Assembly: GCA_019753105.1 (NCBI GenBank)
Contig: JAIELJ010000007.1
Span: 1 to 57,194 of the forward strand
Reading direction: 5' to 3'
Origin: Hyphomonadaceae bacterium
GTDB taxonomy: Bacteria; Pseudomonadota; Alphaproteobacteria; Caulobacterales; Aquidulcibacteraceae
Length of the DNA: 57,194 bases
The notes beneath the pieces were generated by a model, which saw only the letters and a program-made list of their open reading frames with translations, was not told the origin of the DNA and searched no databases. Within the stretch, counting starts at the first letter, position 1, and each line of letters starts with the position of its first letter. Made by a program: the position numbers and the translations under genes. Positions 35,927 to 44,739 of the stretch are shown piece after piece.

Positions 35927-37039
35927 TTAACTTTTGGCTGCGCCCAAGCGGTTCATGCCGCCGCGTTTGGCAAGGCCAAACGCTTCCAGCTCGCGCGATG
36001 GCTCGCCCTTTAGCCATTCTTCCGCGAGTTCCCCAAACACAGGCGCATACTTGAAGCCGTGGCCTGAGCAGGCGGAGAAGAGCAGCACGCGATCGTTTGC
36101 GGCGCTCGGCGTGATCAGGAAGTTTTCATCCGGCGTCACGGTGTAGAGGCAGCGCGATAAGCGCACCGGGTTTGGATCGTGCTTCGGCAGAATTTGTGCG
36201 ACGTATTTGCTAAGCGCCGCCGCATCCTCGTCGTCCGCCTCTCGCACGTTATCGGGATCGGTCGTTTCGCCGATCGAATGCAGGCCGAGTTTGTACAAGC
36301 CGCGCGGTGTCGGCATGCCGAAGACGCCAGCGTCGTTATCGATGCAGAGCACCGGCAACGCGCGTGGCGCTTCGGTTCTAAACCAGCCGACAACGCGCCG
36401 CTTCGTAACGAGCCGTCCAGCGAACTCCGGCAACAGTTTCGTGGCCCAGCCGCCAGCCGCAACGATGACAGCGTCGAAGCTTCGCGTTGCGCCGTCGATG
36501 GTGAGCGTCGTCGATGTGATCGGGGCTTCGACTTTGCGGCCGTGAAAAAGCTTGGCGCCAAAGCGCGGCACTTGCCGGAGCAAAAACTGCCGCGTCGCAT
36601 CGGCGGCGATGACGCCGCAATCTTCTTGGCGAAACGCGTCCCAATCGTAGGGGAGTGCGATGTAGCCGCGTGTCAGCGGATGGATCGCATCGCCGCGAAT
36701 GGCGGCGGCAGGGCGTTTGCTCAAGCGCACGCACGCGTCCACGAAGGGCGAGCCGTGTGGGCCGGCCATCAGGCCGCCCGTCCAATCGATCAAAGCGCGA
36801 CCGGCCAGGCCTTCCCAAGCACGCCACATATCGGCGCTACGGCGAGCGAGGCGGACGTAGGTTTCGCCTTCGCCGGGCGTGAGGCGCATGATGCGCGTGT
36901 CGCCGTGCGAGGAGCCTTCGGTGTGCATCGGCTCGAACTGGTCAAAGCCCATCACTTCATGGCCCGCGAGCGAGAGCCGCGCGCAGATGGAGAGGCCAGC
37001 AATGCCGAGACCAACGACGGCGACCTTCATGGGGGCCAT
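35927..37039 (-). CDS. FAD-dependent amino acid oxidase, sarcosine/N-methyltryptophan oxidase type
   Basis: A 370-residue flavoenzyme. The FAD-binding dinucleotide fold opens the protein (VAVVGLGIAGLSICARLSLAGHEV), followed by EGSSHGDTRIMR, the N-methyl amine oxidase signature. Cys297 in SRCLYTVTPDENF matches the cysteine that carries covalent FAD in monomeric sarcosine oxidase, and SGHGFKYAPVFGEL is the C-terminal flavin contact. It would oxidise an N-methyl or secondary amine of an amino acid to an aldehyde, releasing hydrogen peroxide. It stands alone, divergent from a DUF817 gene. Confidence 0.88.
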   Translation of the reverse strand: MAPMKVAVVGLGIAGLSICARLSLAGHEVMGFDQFEPMHTEGSSHGDTRIMRLTPGEGETYVRLARRSADMWRAWEGLAGRALIDWTGGLMAGPHGSPFVDACVRLSKRPAAAIRGDAIHPLTRGYIALPYDWDAFRQEDCGVIAADATRQFLLRQVPRFGAKLFHGRKVEAPITSTTLTIDGATRSFDAVIVAAGGWATKLLPEFAGRLVTKRRVVGWFRTEAPRALPVLCIDNDAGVFGMPTPRGLYKLGLHSIGETTDPDNVREADDEDAAALSKYVAQILPKHDPNPVRLSRCLYTVTPDENFLITPSAANDRVLLFSACSGHGFKYAPVFGELAEEWLKGEPSRELEAFGLAKRGGMNRLGAAKS

Positions 37040-37136
37040 GTACTAGAGGGAGTCGGCGGCGTGAACTGCCTAGCGCGCGTTAGCCCCCATTGACTGGGGA
37101 TGGACGTAGCGGTCGTGTGATCCACGGTCCCGCCCC

Positions 37137-38033
37137 ATGAGTCTCAAAGATAAGATCAAGACCCAGGTCATCGCGTTCGACGCCTGGGCGCGTCCGTGGG
37201 CGCAACGATCGCGGCTGCATGGCTGGGCGTATGAGTTCCTGCTGTTCGGGCTGAAGCAAGCGTGGGCGTGCCTGTTTGGCGGGCTGATGATCGCGCTTCT
37301 GGTCGGCACACATTTGTTTTGGCCGGATGACGCGGCGGTGAACCGCTACGATTTTCTTGTCGTGTCGGCCGTCGCGATCCAGGGTGCGCTGCTGGCGACG
37401 AAGCTGGAGCGCTGGGACGAGGCGATCGTCATTCTGATTTTCCACGTCGTCGGCACGATCATGGAAATCTTCAAGACGGCGCAAGGCTCGTGGATTTATC
37501 CGGAGGAGAGCATCCTTCGCATTGGCGGGGTGCCGCTCTTCTCCGGCTTCATGTATGCGTGCGTCGGTTCGTACATCGCGCGCGCCATTCGCCTCTTCGA
37601 AATCCGATACATCAATTATCCGCCGCTCTGGACGACATGGGCGCTGGCGCTGCTCGCTTACGTCAACTTCTTCACGCATCACTACACGATCGACATTCGC
37701 CTGGGCCTGTTCGCGTTCTCGGCCATCATCTTCGGCCGCGCTTGGTTCGAGTTCACGCCGGATCAAAAGCCGCGCCGGATGCCGATGTTGCTCGGCTTCG
37801 TGCTGGTCGCGTTCTTCATCTGGATCGCCGAAAACTTCGGCACGTTCGCGGCCGCTTGGGTTTATCCAAGCCAGCGCGACGGCTGGCACTTGGTGTCGTT
37901 GGAGAAGATGGGTGCTTGGTACCTGCTGATGCTGCTGAGCTTTGTGCTGGTGACTTTGGTGCATAAGCCGGAGCGGGCGAAGGCGACGGCCCCGGAACGC
38001 GCAGAGATTGTGCCCGAGCGCTCCGCGCTCTAG
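37137..38033 (+). CDS. DUF817 family integral membrane protein
   Basis: A 298-residue polytopic protein with about eight hydrophobic segments. It has the DUF817 hallmark sequences: FLLFGLKQAWACLFGG, FHVVGTIMEIFKTAQGSWIYPE, GVPLFSGFMYACVGSYI, and WIAENFGTFAAAWVYP-Q--GW. The conserved charged residues inside membrane segments (Glu in MEIFK and AENFG) suggest a transport or enzymatic role, but none is established as far as I know. The frame stays open into the lipoprotein that follows. Confidence 0.88.
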   Translation: MSLKDKIKTQVIAFDAWARPWAQRSRLHGWAYEFLLFGLKQAWACLFGGLMIALLVGTHLFWPDDAAVNRYDFLVVSAVAIQGALLATKLERWDEAIVILIFHVVGTIMEIFKTAQGSWIYPEESILRIGGVPLFSGFMYACVGSYIARAIRLFEIRYINYPPLWTTWALALLAYVNFFTHHYTIDIRLGLFAFSAIIFGRAWFEFTPDQKPRRMPMLLGFVLVAFFIWIAENFGTFAAAWVYPSQRDGWHLVSLEKMGAWYLLMLLSFVLVTLVHKPERAKATAPERAEIVPERSAL

Positions 38034-38058
38034 CGTCATCTCAAACGGGGAGGGCGGC

Positions 38059-38820
38059 ATGAGAAACGTGGTCTTGGCGTGCGTGCTGATGCTTGCGGGT
38101 TGCGCGAGCGCGCCTGCTGAGACGCCTGAACCCGCGCCCGAAGAGTTGCGCCGCCTCTCTAACCTGGAAGTCATGACCGCGTTCAGCGGCAATGTCCTGT
38201 GTTTCGAGCCTGATGACGCGGGGACGTGCGAGTCGATCGGCGTACCGCAAAGCGTGACGGCGTCGGAAGTGCGCACGCGCGAATACACGCTCTTCAATAT
38301 CGACGACGTCATCGAATTCATCGCGACATGGCCGGACAGTGACGAGCATGATGCTCTCGGTGCGGCGTTGGCCGAGCAGCGCGCTGACGGTGGGTTTCTC
38401 TACGTGAAGTTCATGGAACCAGCGCAGGGTGCTTTCGATGCGGCGCGGTCGCGCTGGTGCGTTTCGGGGCCGCCGTCGGCGGTGCTTGAACGGGTGGAGT
38501 TTTACTTCTCCCAGACCCCTGACGCGAACACGTCCAGAGATCGGCGGTTGACGCCAGAGCTGGAAGCGCGCTTTCGCGCGTTCATGACGGCGCTCGTCGT
38601 CAATGGCCAGTCGAGCAGCGACGCTGACACGGCTGCGATGAGCACGGCGATCATGGCACGCGAAGAGATGTGCTTCGCGTACTGGGGCGTCGTGCGAAAT
38701 GGCCGCGTAACGATGACCGCGGCGACGATTGAAACCGCCTCTGGTGAGATGCTCGCGGCAATGCGCGACGACATGAGAGTCGTCCGCGCGGGAGCGCCGA
38801 TGGCGATGCGCGGCGAATGA
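38059..38820 (+). CDS. lipoprotein, 253 aa
   Basis: A lipoprotein with signal MRNVVLACVLMLAGCASAP and the acyl cysteine at residue 15. GGGAGGG precedes the ATG at 38059. The mature domain has cysteines in LCFEPDDAGTCESIG, RWCVSG and EMCFAYWG and ends with a helical segment. The start is 26 bases after the DUF817 stop. Its own stop is directly followed by the convergent stop of the M23 peptidase gene. I do not recognise the family. Confidence 0.7.
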   Translation: MRNVVLACVLMLAGCASAPAETPEPAPEELRRLSNLEVMTAFSGNVLCFEPDDAGTCESIGVPQSVTASEVRTREYTLFNIDDVIEFIATWPDSDEHDALGAALAEQRADGGFLYVKFMEPAQGAFDAARSRWCVSGPPSAVLERVEFYFSQTPDANTSRDRRLTPELEARFRAFMTALVVNGQSSSDADTAAMSTAIMAREEMCFAYWGVVRNGRVTMTAATIETASGEMLAAMRDDMRVVRAGAPMAMRGE

Positions 38821-39819
38821 TCAGCGGAGCGTGATCGTCTCCCGGCGTGTCTGCACAGCGCGGCCATCGCGCAACAATGCCGCTTCTCCGTGATATTCGC
38901 CTGCCGGCCAACCGCCGCTTGGCGTGCGACGGCCGGTAAAGAGCCAAGCTTGTGCTTGGTCGCGCGGTTGCGTGCGGGTGTTTTCGCCGACCAGCGCGCC
39001 GTTCGGCCCGTAGAGCCGGACGCGCAGCACGTCGCCCTCGCGCGGGCCAACGGCGAGCGCGTAGAAGACGAACGCGTCAGCGGTGCGTGTCGCGTTTGCG
39101 GGAAGCTGTTCGGCGTTGGCGCCTTCGCCCGGCGCTGAACCAGTGAAGCCCGCGGCAAACCATTGCGCGCCGCGATAAGCAAGCGCTTGGCGTGCTTGCG
39201 CCGACCATATCGGGCCGGGCTCAACATCATCGCCGCAGCGTACGCCGCCCGATTGGCCGGTGAGCGGCTCAACGACATTGTCGTTCAGCCGAAGTGTGAT
39301 GTGGACGTGCGGAAACTGCGTGTGGCCGGAGAGGCCGACGAGGCCGAGAACTTGGCCTGCGCCAACGCGCTGGCCTTGGCGCACGCGTAGCGATCCGCGC
39401 CGCATATGGCAAAGTTGGCTCGACCAGCCGCCCTCATGATCGATGCGCACGCCATTGCCGCATTCGCGATTGTCGATCGCCGCCATGCCGCCTTGTAGGA
39501 AGGCGCCATCCGGCTCGCCGTCGCGCACCGCGGCGATCACACCAGCGGCTGGCGCGAGCACAGCGACGCCGCGTTCGGCCATAGCCGCGGGCGCGCGAAA
39601 ATCGAGACCATCATGGCCGTCATAAGTGAGCGGGCCGCAGCGCGGATCGCTGGCTGCGCCATTGGCGGGATCGAGATCTGCGTAGTTTTGAACGACGCAG
39701 GCTTCGCCGACGGCGCAATCGATCGGCAGCTGGAAATTCTGTGCGCTCGCTTGCTCGGGCGCGCAGGAGAGAAGGAGCGGGAGCAGGAGAAGGACGAGGC
39801 GCATGCGGAGATAGTGCAT
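38821..39819 (-). CDS. M23-family (LytM) metallopeptidase, secreted
   Basis: A 332-residue protein with an N-terminal signal (MRLVLLLLPLLLSCAPEQASAQ from the second Met; possibly a lipoprotein). The peptidase domain (about 45-190) has HDGLDFRAP with the first zinc His and Asp, VRIDHEGGWSSQLCHM and the HxH pair in FPHVHITLRLND. The C-terminal domain (about 215-332) is beta-rich and may bind substrate or partners. A role in cell-wall remodelling is inferred. The later Met at 39804 is an alternative start. Confidence 0.88.
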   Translation of the reverse strand: MHYLRMRLVLLLLPLLLSCAPEQASAQNFQLPIDCAVGEACVVQNYADLDPANGAASDPRCGPLTYDGHDGLDFRAPAAMAERGVAVLAPAAGVIAAVRDGEPDGAFLQGGMAAIDNRECGNGVRIDHEGGWSSQLCHMRRGSLRVRQGQRVGAGQVLGLVGLSGHTQFPHVHITLRLNDNVVEPLTGQSGGVRCGDDVEPGPIWSAQARQALAYRGAQWFAAGFTGSAPGEGANAEQLPANATRTADAFVFYALAVGPREGDVLRVRLYGPNGALVGENTRTQPRDQAQAWLFTGRRTPSGGWPAGEYHGEAALLRDGRAVQTRRETITLR

Positions 39820-39840
39820 GGCGCTGATCGTGGCGCAATA

Positions 39841-39913
39841 AAGGAGCTCGGGTCTTCAGACCCGCACTTTAGCGCTGACGTAAGAAATGCGGGTCTGAAG
39901 ACCCGCGCTCCTT
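39841..39913. repeat. long palindromic repeat between folE and the M23 gene
   Basis: Arms at 39841-39866 and 39888-39913 are complementary at 25 of 26 positions around a 21-base loop. Each arm is itself a near-palindrome centred on GGGTCTTCAGACCC, so the element can fold as one long hairpin or as two small ones. It ends six bases from the folE stop, in the position of a terminator. The near-perfect arms suggest a recent or constrained element. Confidence 0.85.
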
Positions 39914-39918
39914 TAGGC

Positions 39919-40533
39919 TTAGCCGTAACCGGCGAGCTTCAAGAACCTGTTTCGCAGTTCGACATCATCCTTGAACGCGCCGGTGAATTGCGTGGTCACG
40001 GTGGTGACGTCCTTGTGGTGGACGCCGCGTGTGCTCATGCACTGGTGCTCGGCATCGATCAGGACGGCGACGCCGCGTGGCTTCAGCGTTTCTTCGATCG
40101 CGTGCGCGATCTGGCTGGTCATCGTCTCTTGTGTCTGCAGGCGCTTAGCGAAGATTTCGACGACGCGCGCGATCTTGGAGATGCCGACGACAGCGTCTGT
40201 CGGCAGATAGGCGACGTAGGCCTTGCCCAAGAACGGGGCGATGTGGTGCTCGCAATGGCTCTCCACATCGATCTTCTTAAGCATGACGATATCGTCATAG
40301 CCGCTGACTTCTTCGAAGACGCGGCTTAGCTCATCGGCGGGATTTTCGTCGTAACCGCGAAACCATTCGCGATAGGCGTCGACGACGCGCTTGGGCGTAT
40401 CCTTCAAGCCCTCGCGGTCGGGGTCGTCACCGGCCCAGGCGATCAAGGTCTTCACCGCTTCCATGGCCGCTTCGCGCGATGGACGCTTCGCGTCCGCCTC
40501 GGCGGGCGTGCGCAGTTTCAGAATCTCACTCAT
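39919..40533 (-). CDS. folE: GTP cyclohydrolase I (FolE)
   Basis: Converts GTP to 7,8-dihydroneopterin triphosphate, the first step of folate (and pterin) synthesis. A 204-residue protein with the zinc ligands in [10 protein letters not shown] and [10 protein letters not shown], and the active-site segments [20 protein letters not shown] and [14 protein letters not shown]. The start [10 protein letters not shown] lies 187 bases from the divergent cysS start. A near-perfect palindromic repeat follows its stop. Confidence 0.96.
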   Translation of the reverse strand: MSEILKLRTPAEADAKRPSREAAMEAVKTLIAWAGDDPDREGLKDTPKRVVDAYREWFRGYDENPADELSRVFEEVSGYDDIVMLKKIDVESHCEHHIAPFLGKAYVAYLPTDAVVGISKIARVVEIFAKRLQTQETMTSQIAHAIEETLKPRGVAVLIDAEHQCMSTRGVHHKDVTTVTTQFTGAFKDDVELRNRFLKLAGYG

Positions 40534-40703
40534 GAGGAATGCAACAGTCCTTGGTCTGAGGGACGGAGGTCGAGCCGGGAGGGTTCTCGGGCCTTATACG
40601 GCCCAACGAGACACCCGGACTTAACGCCCGCCCGGAATTTACCCTCAGGCGAATGAGCCCCAAAGCGGGCTCACGACGGATATGGAGTGTACCACACCTC
40701 TCC

Positions 40704-40711
40704 GCTAGAAC
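40704..40711 (+). promoter_or_regulatory. possible Caulobacter-type -10 box for cysS
   Basis: GCTAGAAC at 40704-40711 matches the Caulobacter vegetative -10 consensus GCTANAWC. A -35 match is not evident. The cysS ATG is only ten bases further on, so transcription from here would give a leaderless or almost leaderless mRNA. In the same 187-base gap a hairpin GAGCCC-CAAAGC-GGGCTC lies at 40655-40672. Confidence 0.3.
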
Positions 40712-40720
40712 CCACCCCGC

Positions 40721-42097
40721 ATGACAATCCAGCTCACGAACACTTTGACGCGGCGGAAAGAGCCGTTCGTCCCCGCCGATCCGAGCCGGGTAACGATGTA
40801 TGTCTGCGGGCCGACGGTGTATAACTACGCGCATATCGGCAACATGCGCCCGCCGGTCGTGTTCGACGTGCTCTTCCGGCTGCTGCGCCATACGTACGGC
40901 GAGAGCGCCGTGCTCTACGCCCGCAATTACACCGATATCGACGACCGCATCATCAAGCTCGCCCTCGAAAGCGGCCAGCCGATGAGCGCTATCACCGAGA
41001 AGTTCGCGAAGATCTACGACGAAGACACCGGCGCGCTCGGCGTGCTGACGCCGACGCATCAGCCGCGCGCGACAGAGAATGTCGATGGCATGATCAAGCT
41101 GATCGAGACGCTGATCGCGAATGGTTCGGCTTATAAGGTTTCGACCGGCGTCTACTTCGCTGTCGGCTCGGACGAGGATTACGGCAAGCTCTCCGGCCGC
41201 GCCCAGGAAGACATGCAAGCCGGCGCGCGCGTCGAGGGCGAAGATGATAAGCGCCATCCTTCGGACTTTGCGCTCTGGAAGACGACGTTGCCGGGCGAGC
41301 CGTCATGGGATGCGCCGTTCGGGGCGGGGCGTCCGGGCTGGCACATTGAGTGCTCGGCCATGATCGATGCGGAGCTGGGCTCGCCGATCGATATTCACGG
41401 CGGCGGCCTCGATCTCATTTTTCCGCACCACGAAAACGAAATCGCTCAGAGTGAATCTGCGCATGGCCATCCGCTGGCGCGCGTCTGGATGCACAATGGC
41501 TTTCTCACCATGGACACGACTAAGATGTCCAAATCGCTCGGCAATGTGATCACGCCGCGCGAATTGCTGGAGCAGGGCTGGCAAGGCGAGGTGCTGCGCT
41601 GGGCGCTGCTCAGCACGCACTATCGCGCGCCGCTGGACTGGACTGAGGAGCTGATGAAGCAGGCGCAAGCTTCGCTCGATCGGCTCTACGGCGCAGTGCT
41701 GCGGCTGCGGGATGTCGAGGCGGCGGATGTCGAGGCGCCGGCGGCGTTCGTTGCGGCGTTGCAGGACGATCTCAACACCGCTGTCGCGATTGCCGAGCTT
41801 TCGGCGCTGGCGACGGCGGCGAACATCGCCAAAAAGCCAGCCGATATGGCGAAGGCGAAGGGCGAGTTGCTCGCGGCAGCAAAGCTCTTCGGCGTGCTGC
41901 AAAACGATCCAGAGCAATGGTTCCGCGCGTCGTTCGGCGAGCAAGCGGCCGAGATCGACAAACTCGTCGCCGAGCGCGTCGCTGCACGTGCGGCGAAAAA
42001 CTACGCCGAAAGCGATCGCCTGCGCGACGAGCTCGCGGCGCGTGGTGTTGAAGTCATGGACAGCGCTAGCGGCAGCACCTGGCGCCGCAAAGGCTAA
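40721..42097 (+). CDS. cysS: cysteinyl-tRNA synthetase
   Basis: Class I aminoacyl-tRNA synthetase charging tRNA-Cys. The signatures are MYVCGPTVYNYAHIGN with the zinc Cys and the HIGH-like motif, WHIECSAMIDAELG, the DLIFPHHENEIAQSE zinc site, and MSKSLGN. The C-terminal helical anticodon region ends with AAKNYAESDRLRDELAARGVEVMDS, typical of CysRS. The length of 458 is normal. Confidence 0.97.
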   Translation: MTIQLTNTLTRRKEPFVPADPSRVTMYVCGPTVYNYAHIGNMRPPVVFDVLFRLLRHTYGESAVLYARNYTDIDDRIIKLALESGQPMSAITEKFAKIYDEDTGALGVLTPTHQPRATENVDGMIKLIETLIANGSAYKVSTGVYFAVGSDEDYGKLSGRAQEDMQAGARVEGEDDKRHPSDFALWKTTLPGEPSWDAPFGAGRPGWHIECSAMIDAELGSPIDIHGGGLDLIFPHHENEIAQSESAHGHPLARVWMHNGFLTMDTTKMSKSLGNVITPRELLEQGWQGEVLRWALLSTHYRAPLDWTEELMKQAQASLDRLYGAVLRLRDVEAADVEAPAAFVAALQDDLNTAVAIAELSALATAANIAKKPADMAKAKGELLAAAKLFGVLQNDPEQWFRASFGEQAAEIDKLVAERVAARAAKNYAESDRLRDELAARGVEVMDSASGSTWRRKG

Positions 42098-42190
42098 GAA
42101 TTTCGTCAATGTGAGGTTGCGGCGCGCCCGTAGCGTTGCTTAGGTGCCCCGAGGCGAGGCTGGGTGCGCTCGCGCGCTCGTGGGGGATAC

Positions 42191-43081
42191 ATGGCGACCT
42201 ATAACGGCACTTCAGGCGCGGACACGTACGCAGGCACCACATCGGGCGATAGCATCAGCGGCAACGGTGGCGACGACCTCCTGTTTGGAGACGCCGGCAA
42301 CGACACCATGTTCGGTCGCGTTGGCGATGACGTCCTGAGCGGCAACAGCGGCGCCGACACGATCTATGGCGGTGATGGCGATGACACTGTCGAGGGCGGC
42401 GAGGGTGATGACCTCATCGATGGCCTGAACCACAACGACACGCTCAGCGGCGGTGGTGGCCAAGACGTCCTCTATGGCCGGCAGAACGACGATACGCTGC
42501 GCGGAGACGCTGGCAACGACACACTCTATGGCGGTGACGGCGTCGATAGCTTGGACGGCGGCCTCGATGACGACGTGCTCGATGGCGGAAACAATGATGA
42601 CCAACTGGTCGGCGGCGACGGCGCCGATACGCTCTACGGCCGGCTGAATAACGATGTGCTGCACGGCGGCGATGGCGCGGACGCTCTCGACGCCGGCGCC
42701 GGCGCCGATCGCCTCGACGGTGGTCTCGGCGCCGACACGCTGAATGGCGGCATCGACTTCGATGCGGATGTGTTCGTGTTTTCGACTGCGCTTGGCGGTG
42801 GCAACATTGATGCGATCAGCAATTTTGCCGTGCTGCATGACAGCATCGAACTCGATGTCGCGGTGTTCACGGCAATCGATCTCGGAGAGCTCGCGGCGGG
42901 CGCCTTCGCGATTGGCGCTGCGGCCACCGATAGCGACGATCGCATCATATATGATCCCACCACCGGCGCGCTCTACTACGACGCTGACGGGGATGGCGCT
43001 GGCGAAGCGGTGCAGTTCGCAGCGCTCGCGACGGGTCTTTCTCTCACCAATGTCGATTTCATCGGCGTTGGCGGTCCATAA
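42191..43081 (+). CDS. RTX calcium-binding repeat protein
   Basis: A 296-residue acidic secreted-type protein. From about residue 15 to 195 it is almost entirely nonapeptide repeats of the form GGxGxDxLx (GNGGDDLLF, GDAGNDTMF and so on), which form a calcium-binding parallel beta-roll. The last 100 residues (FDADVFVFSTALGGGNIDAISNF and later) are a non-repeat C-terminal part as in type I secretion substrates. There is no N-terminal Sec signal. No enzymatic domain is visible and no type I transporter gene is nearby. GGGGGA precedes the start. Confidence 0.9.
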   Translation: MATYNGTSGADTYAGTTSGDSISGNGGDDLLFGDAGNDTMFGRVGDDVLSGNSGADTIYGGDGDDTVEGGEGDDLIDGLNHNDTLSGGGGQDVLYGRQNDDTLRGDAGNDTLYGGDGVDSLDGGLDDDVLDGGNNDDQLVGGDGADTLYGRLNNDVLHGGDGADALDAGAGADRLDGGLGADTLNGGIDFDADVFVFSTALGGGNIDAISNFAVLHDSIELDVAVFTAIDLGELAAGAFAIGAAATDSDDRIIYDPTTGALYYDADGDGAGEAVQFAALATGLSLTNVDFIGVGGP

Positions 43082-43085
43082 AGAA

Positions 43086-43113
43086 AAACGGCGGAGCTTG
43101 CGCTCCGCCGTTT
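43086..43113. terminator. bidirectional terminator after the RTX gene
   Basis: Perfect 12-bp stem AAACGGCGGAGC (43086-43097) and GCTCCGCCGTTT (43102-43113) with loop TTGC, flanked by an A-run and a T-run. It separates the RTX gene from the convergent gene ending at 43136. Confidence 0.9.
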
Positions 43114-43135
43114 CGCCCCGGCTTGGCTCAGCGGA

Positions 43136-43630
43136 TTAACGCGAGCCTTGCGTCGGCGATTGCAGCGCCGCGAGTTGGGCGCGGTTGAGATCGTCGGTCG
43201 TGTAGCTGCCGTCGCTCACGGCCTGTTGCACTTCTGTCGGCAGCTCTGTCGAAGCCGTGGCGTCAGCTTGAATGCTCGGCGCATTGATCGATGCCTCGGC
43301 AGTGGATTCAGCCATCGGCTCTTCGCTCATCGTCTCGGTTTCAGCCGAAACTTGCGCGTCGGCGGGCAGCGTTCCCATTGTGCTGTCAGCGGAGACCGAA
43401 CCCTCGGCTTGCGGCGGCGCGACTGCGGATTCCTGCGCTTCATCAGTCGTGGAATCGACGGCGTCTTGCGTGTCCTCAGTCGTTTGCGCGAGCGGATCGG
43501 TGGGGGCCGGCGGCGTTGCTTGCACCTGGCCTTGAACGGTTCCGGTGACGTCGCCGGTGACTTGAGCGAATGCAGGCGCGGCGAAGGCGAGCGCTGCGGT
43601 GGCGACTGTGGCTACAAGAATCTTCTTCAT
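43136..43630 (-). CDS. secreted acidic protein of unknown function
   Basis: A 164-residue protein with a clear Sec signal (MKKILVATVATAALAFAAPAFAQ) starting at 43630 after GGAGAAATAT. The mature part is Thr/Ser/Glu/Ala/Gln-rich and probably disordered (VTGDVTGTVQGQVQATPPAP, QTTEDTQDAVDSTTDEAQES). Its C-terminus TDDLNRAQLAALQSPTQ is more ordered. There are no cysteines. I do not recognise the family. Confidence 0.75.
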   Translation of the reverse strand: MKKILVATVATAALAFAAPAFAQVTGDVTGTVQGQVQATPPAPTDPLAQTTEDTQDAVDSTTDEAQESAVAPPQAEGSVSADSTMGTLPADAQVSAETETMSEEPMAESTAEASINAPSIQADATASTELPTEVQQAVSDGSYTTDDLNRAQLAALQSPTQGSR

Positions 43631-43713
43631 ACATATTTCTCCGAGCATGCCGGTGCATCACCGGCCCAGTGCTGGAAACGCGCGAACGCGCGATGAGATG
43701 CATTGAAACTACG

Positions 43714-44200
43714 TCAGAGAGGAACTGCGGCGCGTTTGCGGCGCGCGCCTGTCCAAACCACGCCGGGGAAACCTTTGAGCGGCCCGAGCTTCTCGCCGAG
43801 ATATGTCCATTCCTGCAGTTGATCGATGGCGAGATGATAGCGCGGCTCGCGACCGACGCCGCTGGTGAAGAGCGCGCGCGGAATGTTGATGTTGTTGGTC
43901 GCGCGTTTGCGTTCGTAGAGGATCGGTGTTCCGCATCGCGAACAAAAGCTGCGCACGGCGCCGGTGTCCGGTTCTTCATAGCGTCAGACAATCTTCGCCG
44001 CGCACGAACGCAAAGCGGCTTTTCCATGAGCCAACATAGGTCGCATACGCTGCGCCATGCGCGCGACGACTGGCGGTGGAATGATCGTGCCATGCCCATT
44101 GCGCCGGCACGCTGATCTCGACGGCGACATCGCCACACGCACATTGCGCTTGCGCCTTAACCGGCAGGCGCTTGGGTTTTGGGTCTCGCATGAGGGCCAT
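43714..44200 (-). pseudogene. GFA-family (DUF636) gene split by a frameshift
   Basis: The first part runs 44200 to 43976 (MALMRDPKPKRLPVKAQAQCACGDVAVEI...WHDHSTASRRAHGAAYATYVG) and hits TGA right after GEDCLTL. The second part, in another frame, continues exactly where homologues would (YEEPDTG, then RSFCSRCGTPILYERKR...NIPRALFTSGVGREPRYH...LGEKLGPLKGFPGVVW). The joint at about 43979-43984 shows one extra or two missing bases. The zinc cysteines CAC and CSRC are kept. Either the gene is newly broken or the assembly has an indel. Confidence 0.8.
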
Positions 44201-44284
44201 GATACGCGGCCTCTAGGCGGGCGTCCCGCCTTGCTCCCGCCGCGCGTGGCGACTAAGCCACCGGTCGGGACAAGAGGACGGCGC

Positions 44285-44728
44285 ATGCGGTTTGGGATTT
44301 TTCTGCTGATTGCGGCTCTGGCCGCGTGCTCGACGGCTGCGGGCGGCGCGGGCAGCGCGGACGCGCCTTTGCCGTTTCCGGTTGAGCGCGGCTCCGCATT
44401 GCCACCGCCGGGTGAAGCGGCGCCGGCGCAATCTGTCCCGCCGGAAGGGGCGGGGCCTGGCGGCATCGATTTCGGCCAATGGCGCAACGCCGATCCGGCG
44501 ACCTATGCGCCAGCATTCCAAACCCAAATCCGCACCCGCTTCGCAGGCCAGGACGCCGCCGCGATCCGCGCGGACCTCGAGCGCAATGGCTTCACCTGCA
44601 ATCAGAGCGGCCGGCTCGATTGCCGCATCGAAATCATGGAGCGCCAATGCGCCGTTGACTGGTATGTTGTGGTCGAGCGCGGCCAGCCGGTCGCTGGGTT
44701 TGACCGCATGTGCCTTGGCGCGCGTTGA
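44285..44728 (+). CDS. small lipoprotein, cysteine-containing family (copy 1)
   Basis: A 147-residue lipoprotein, MRFGIFLLIAALAACSTA, starting at 44285 where the signal begins. After a Pro/Gly-rich linker comes a domain with GQWRNADPATYAPAFQTQIRTRFAG, ADLERNGFTC and cysteines in RLDCRI, RQCAVDWYVVV and DRMCLG. The domain is shared with the next gene and with the lipoprotein at 46271. The cysteines may form disulfides in the periplasm. The function is unknown. Confidence 0.7.
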   Translation: MRFGIFLLIAALAACSTAAGGAGSADAPLPFPVERGSALPPPGEAAPAQSVPPEGAGPGGIDFGQWRNADPATYAPAFQTQIRTRFAGQDAAAIRADLERNGFTCNQSGRLDCRIEIMERQCAVDWYVVVERGQPVAGFDRMCLGAR

Positions 44729-44739
44729 AGGACAACGTG

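Noticed and set aside
37080-38321. 413-codon minus-strand frame opposite the DUF817 gene
   Set aside because: Gln/Arg/His-rich shadow; the plus strand has clear membrane segments and family motifs.
42191-42760. DNA-level tandem repeat, considered as a CRISPR-like or satellite array
   Set aside because: The repeats are imperfect and follow the RTX codon pattern; there are no uniform spacers.
42212-42838. 208-codon minus-strand frame opposite the RTX gene with regular Val/Ala/Ile repeats
   Set aside because: The periodicity is simply the antisense image of the RTX nonapeptide repeats.
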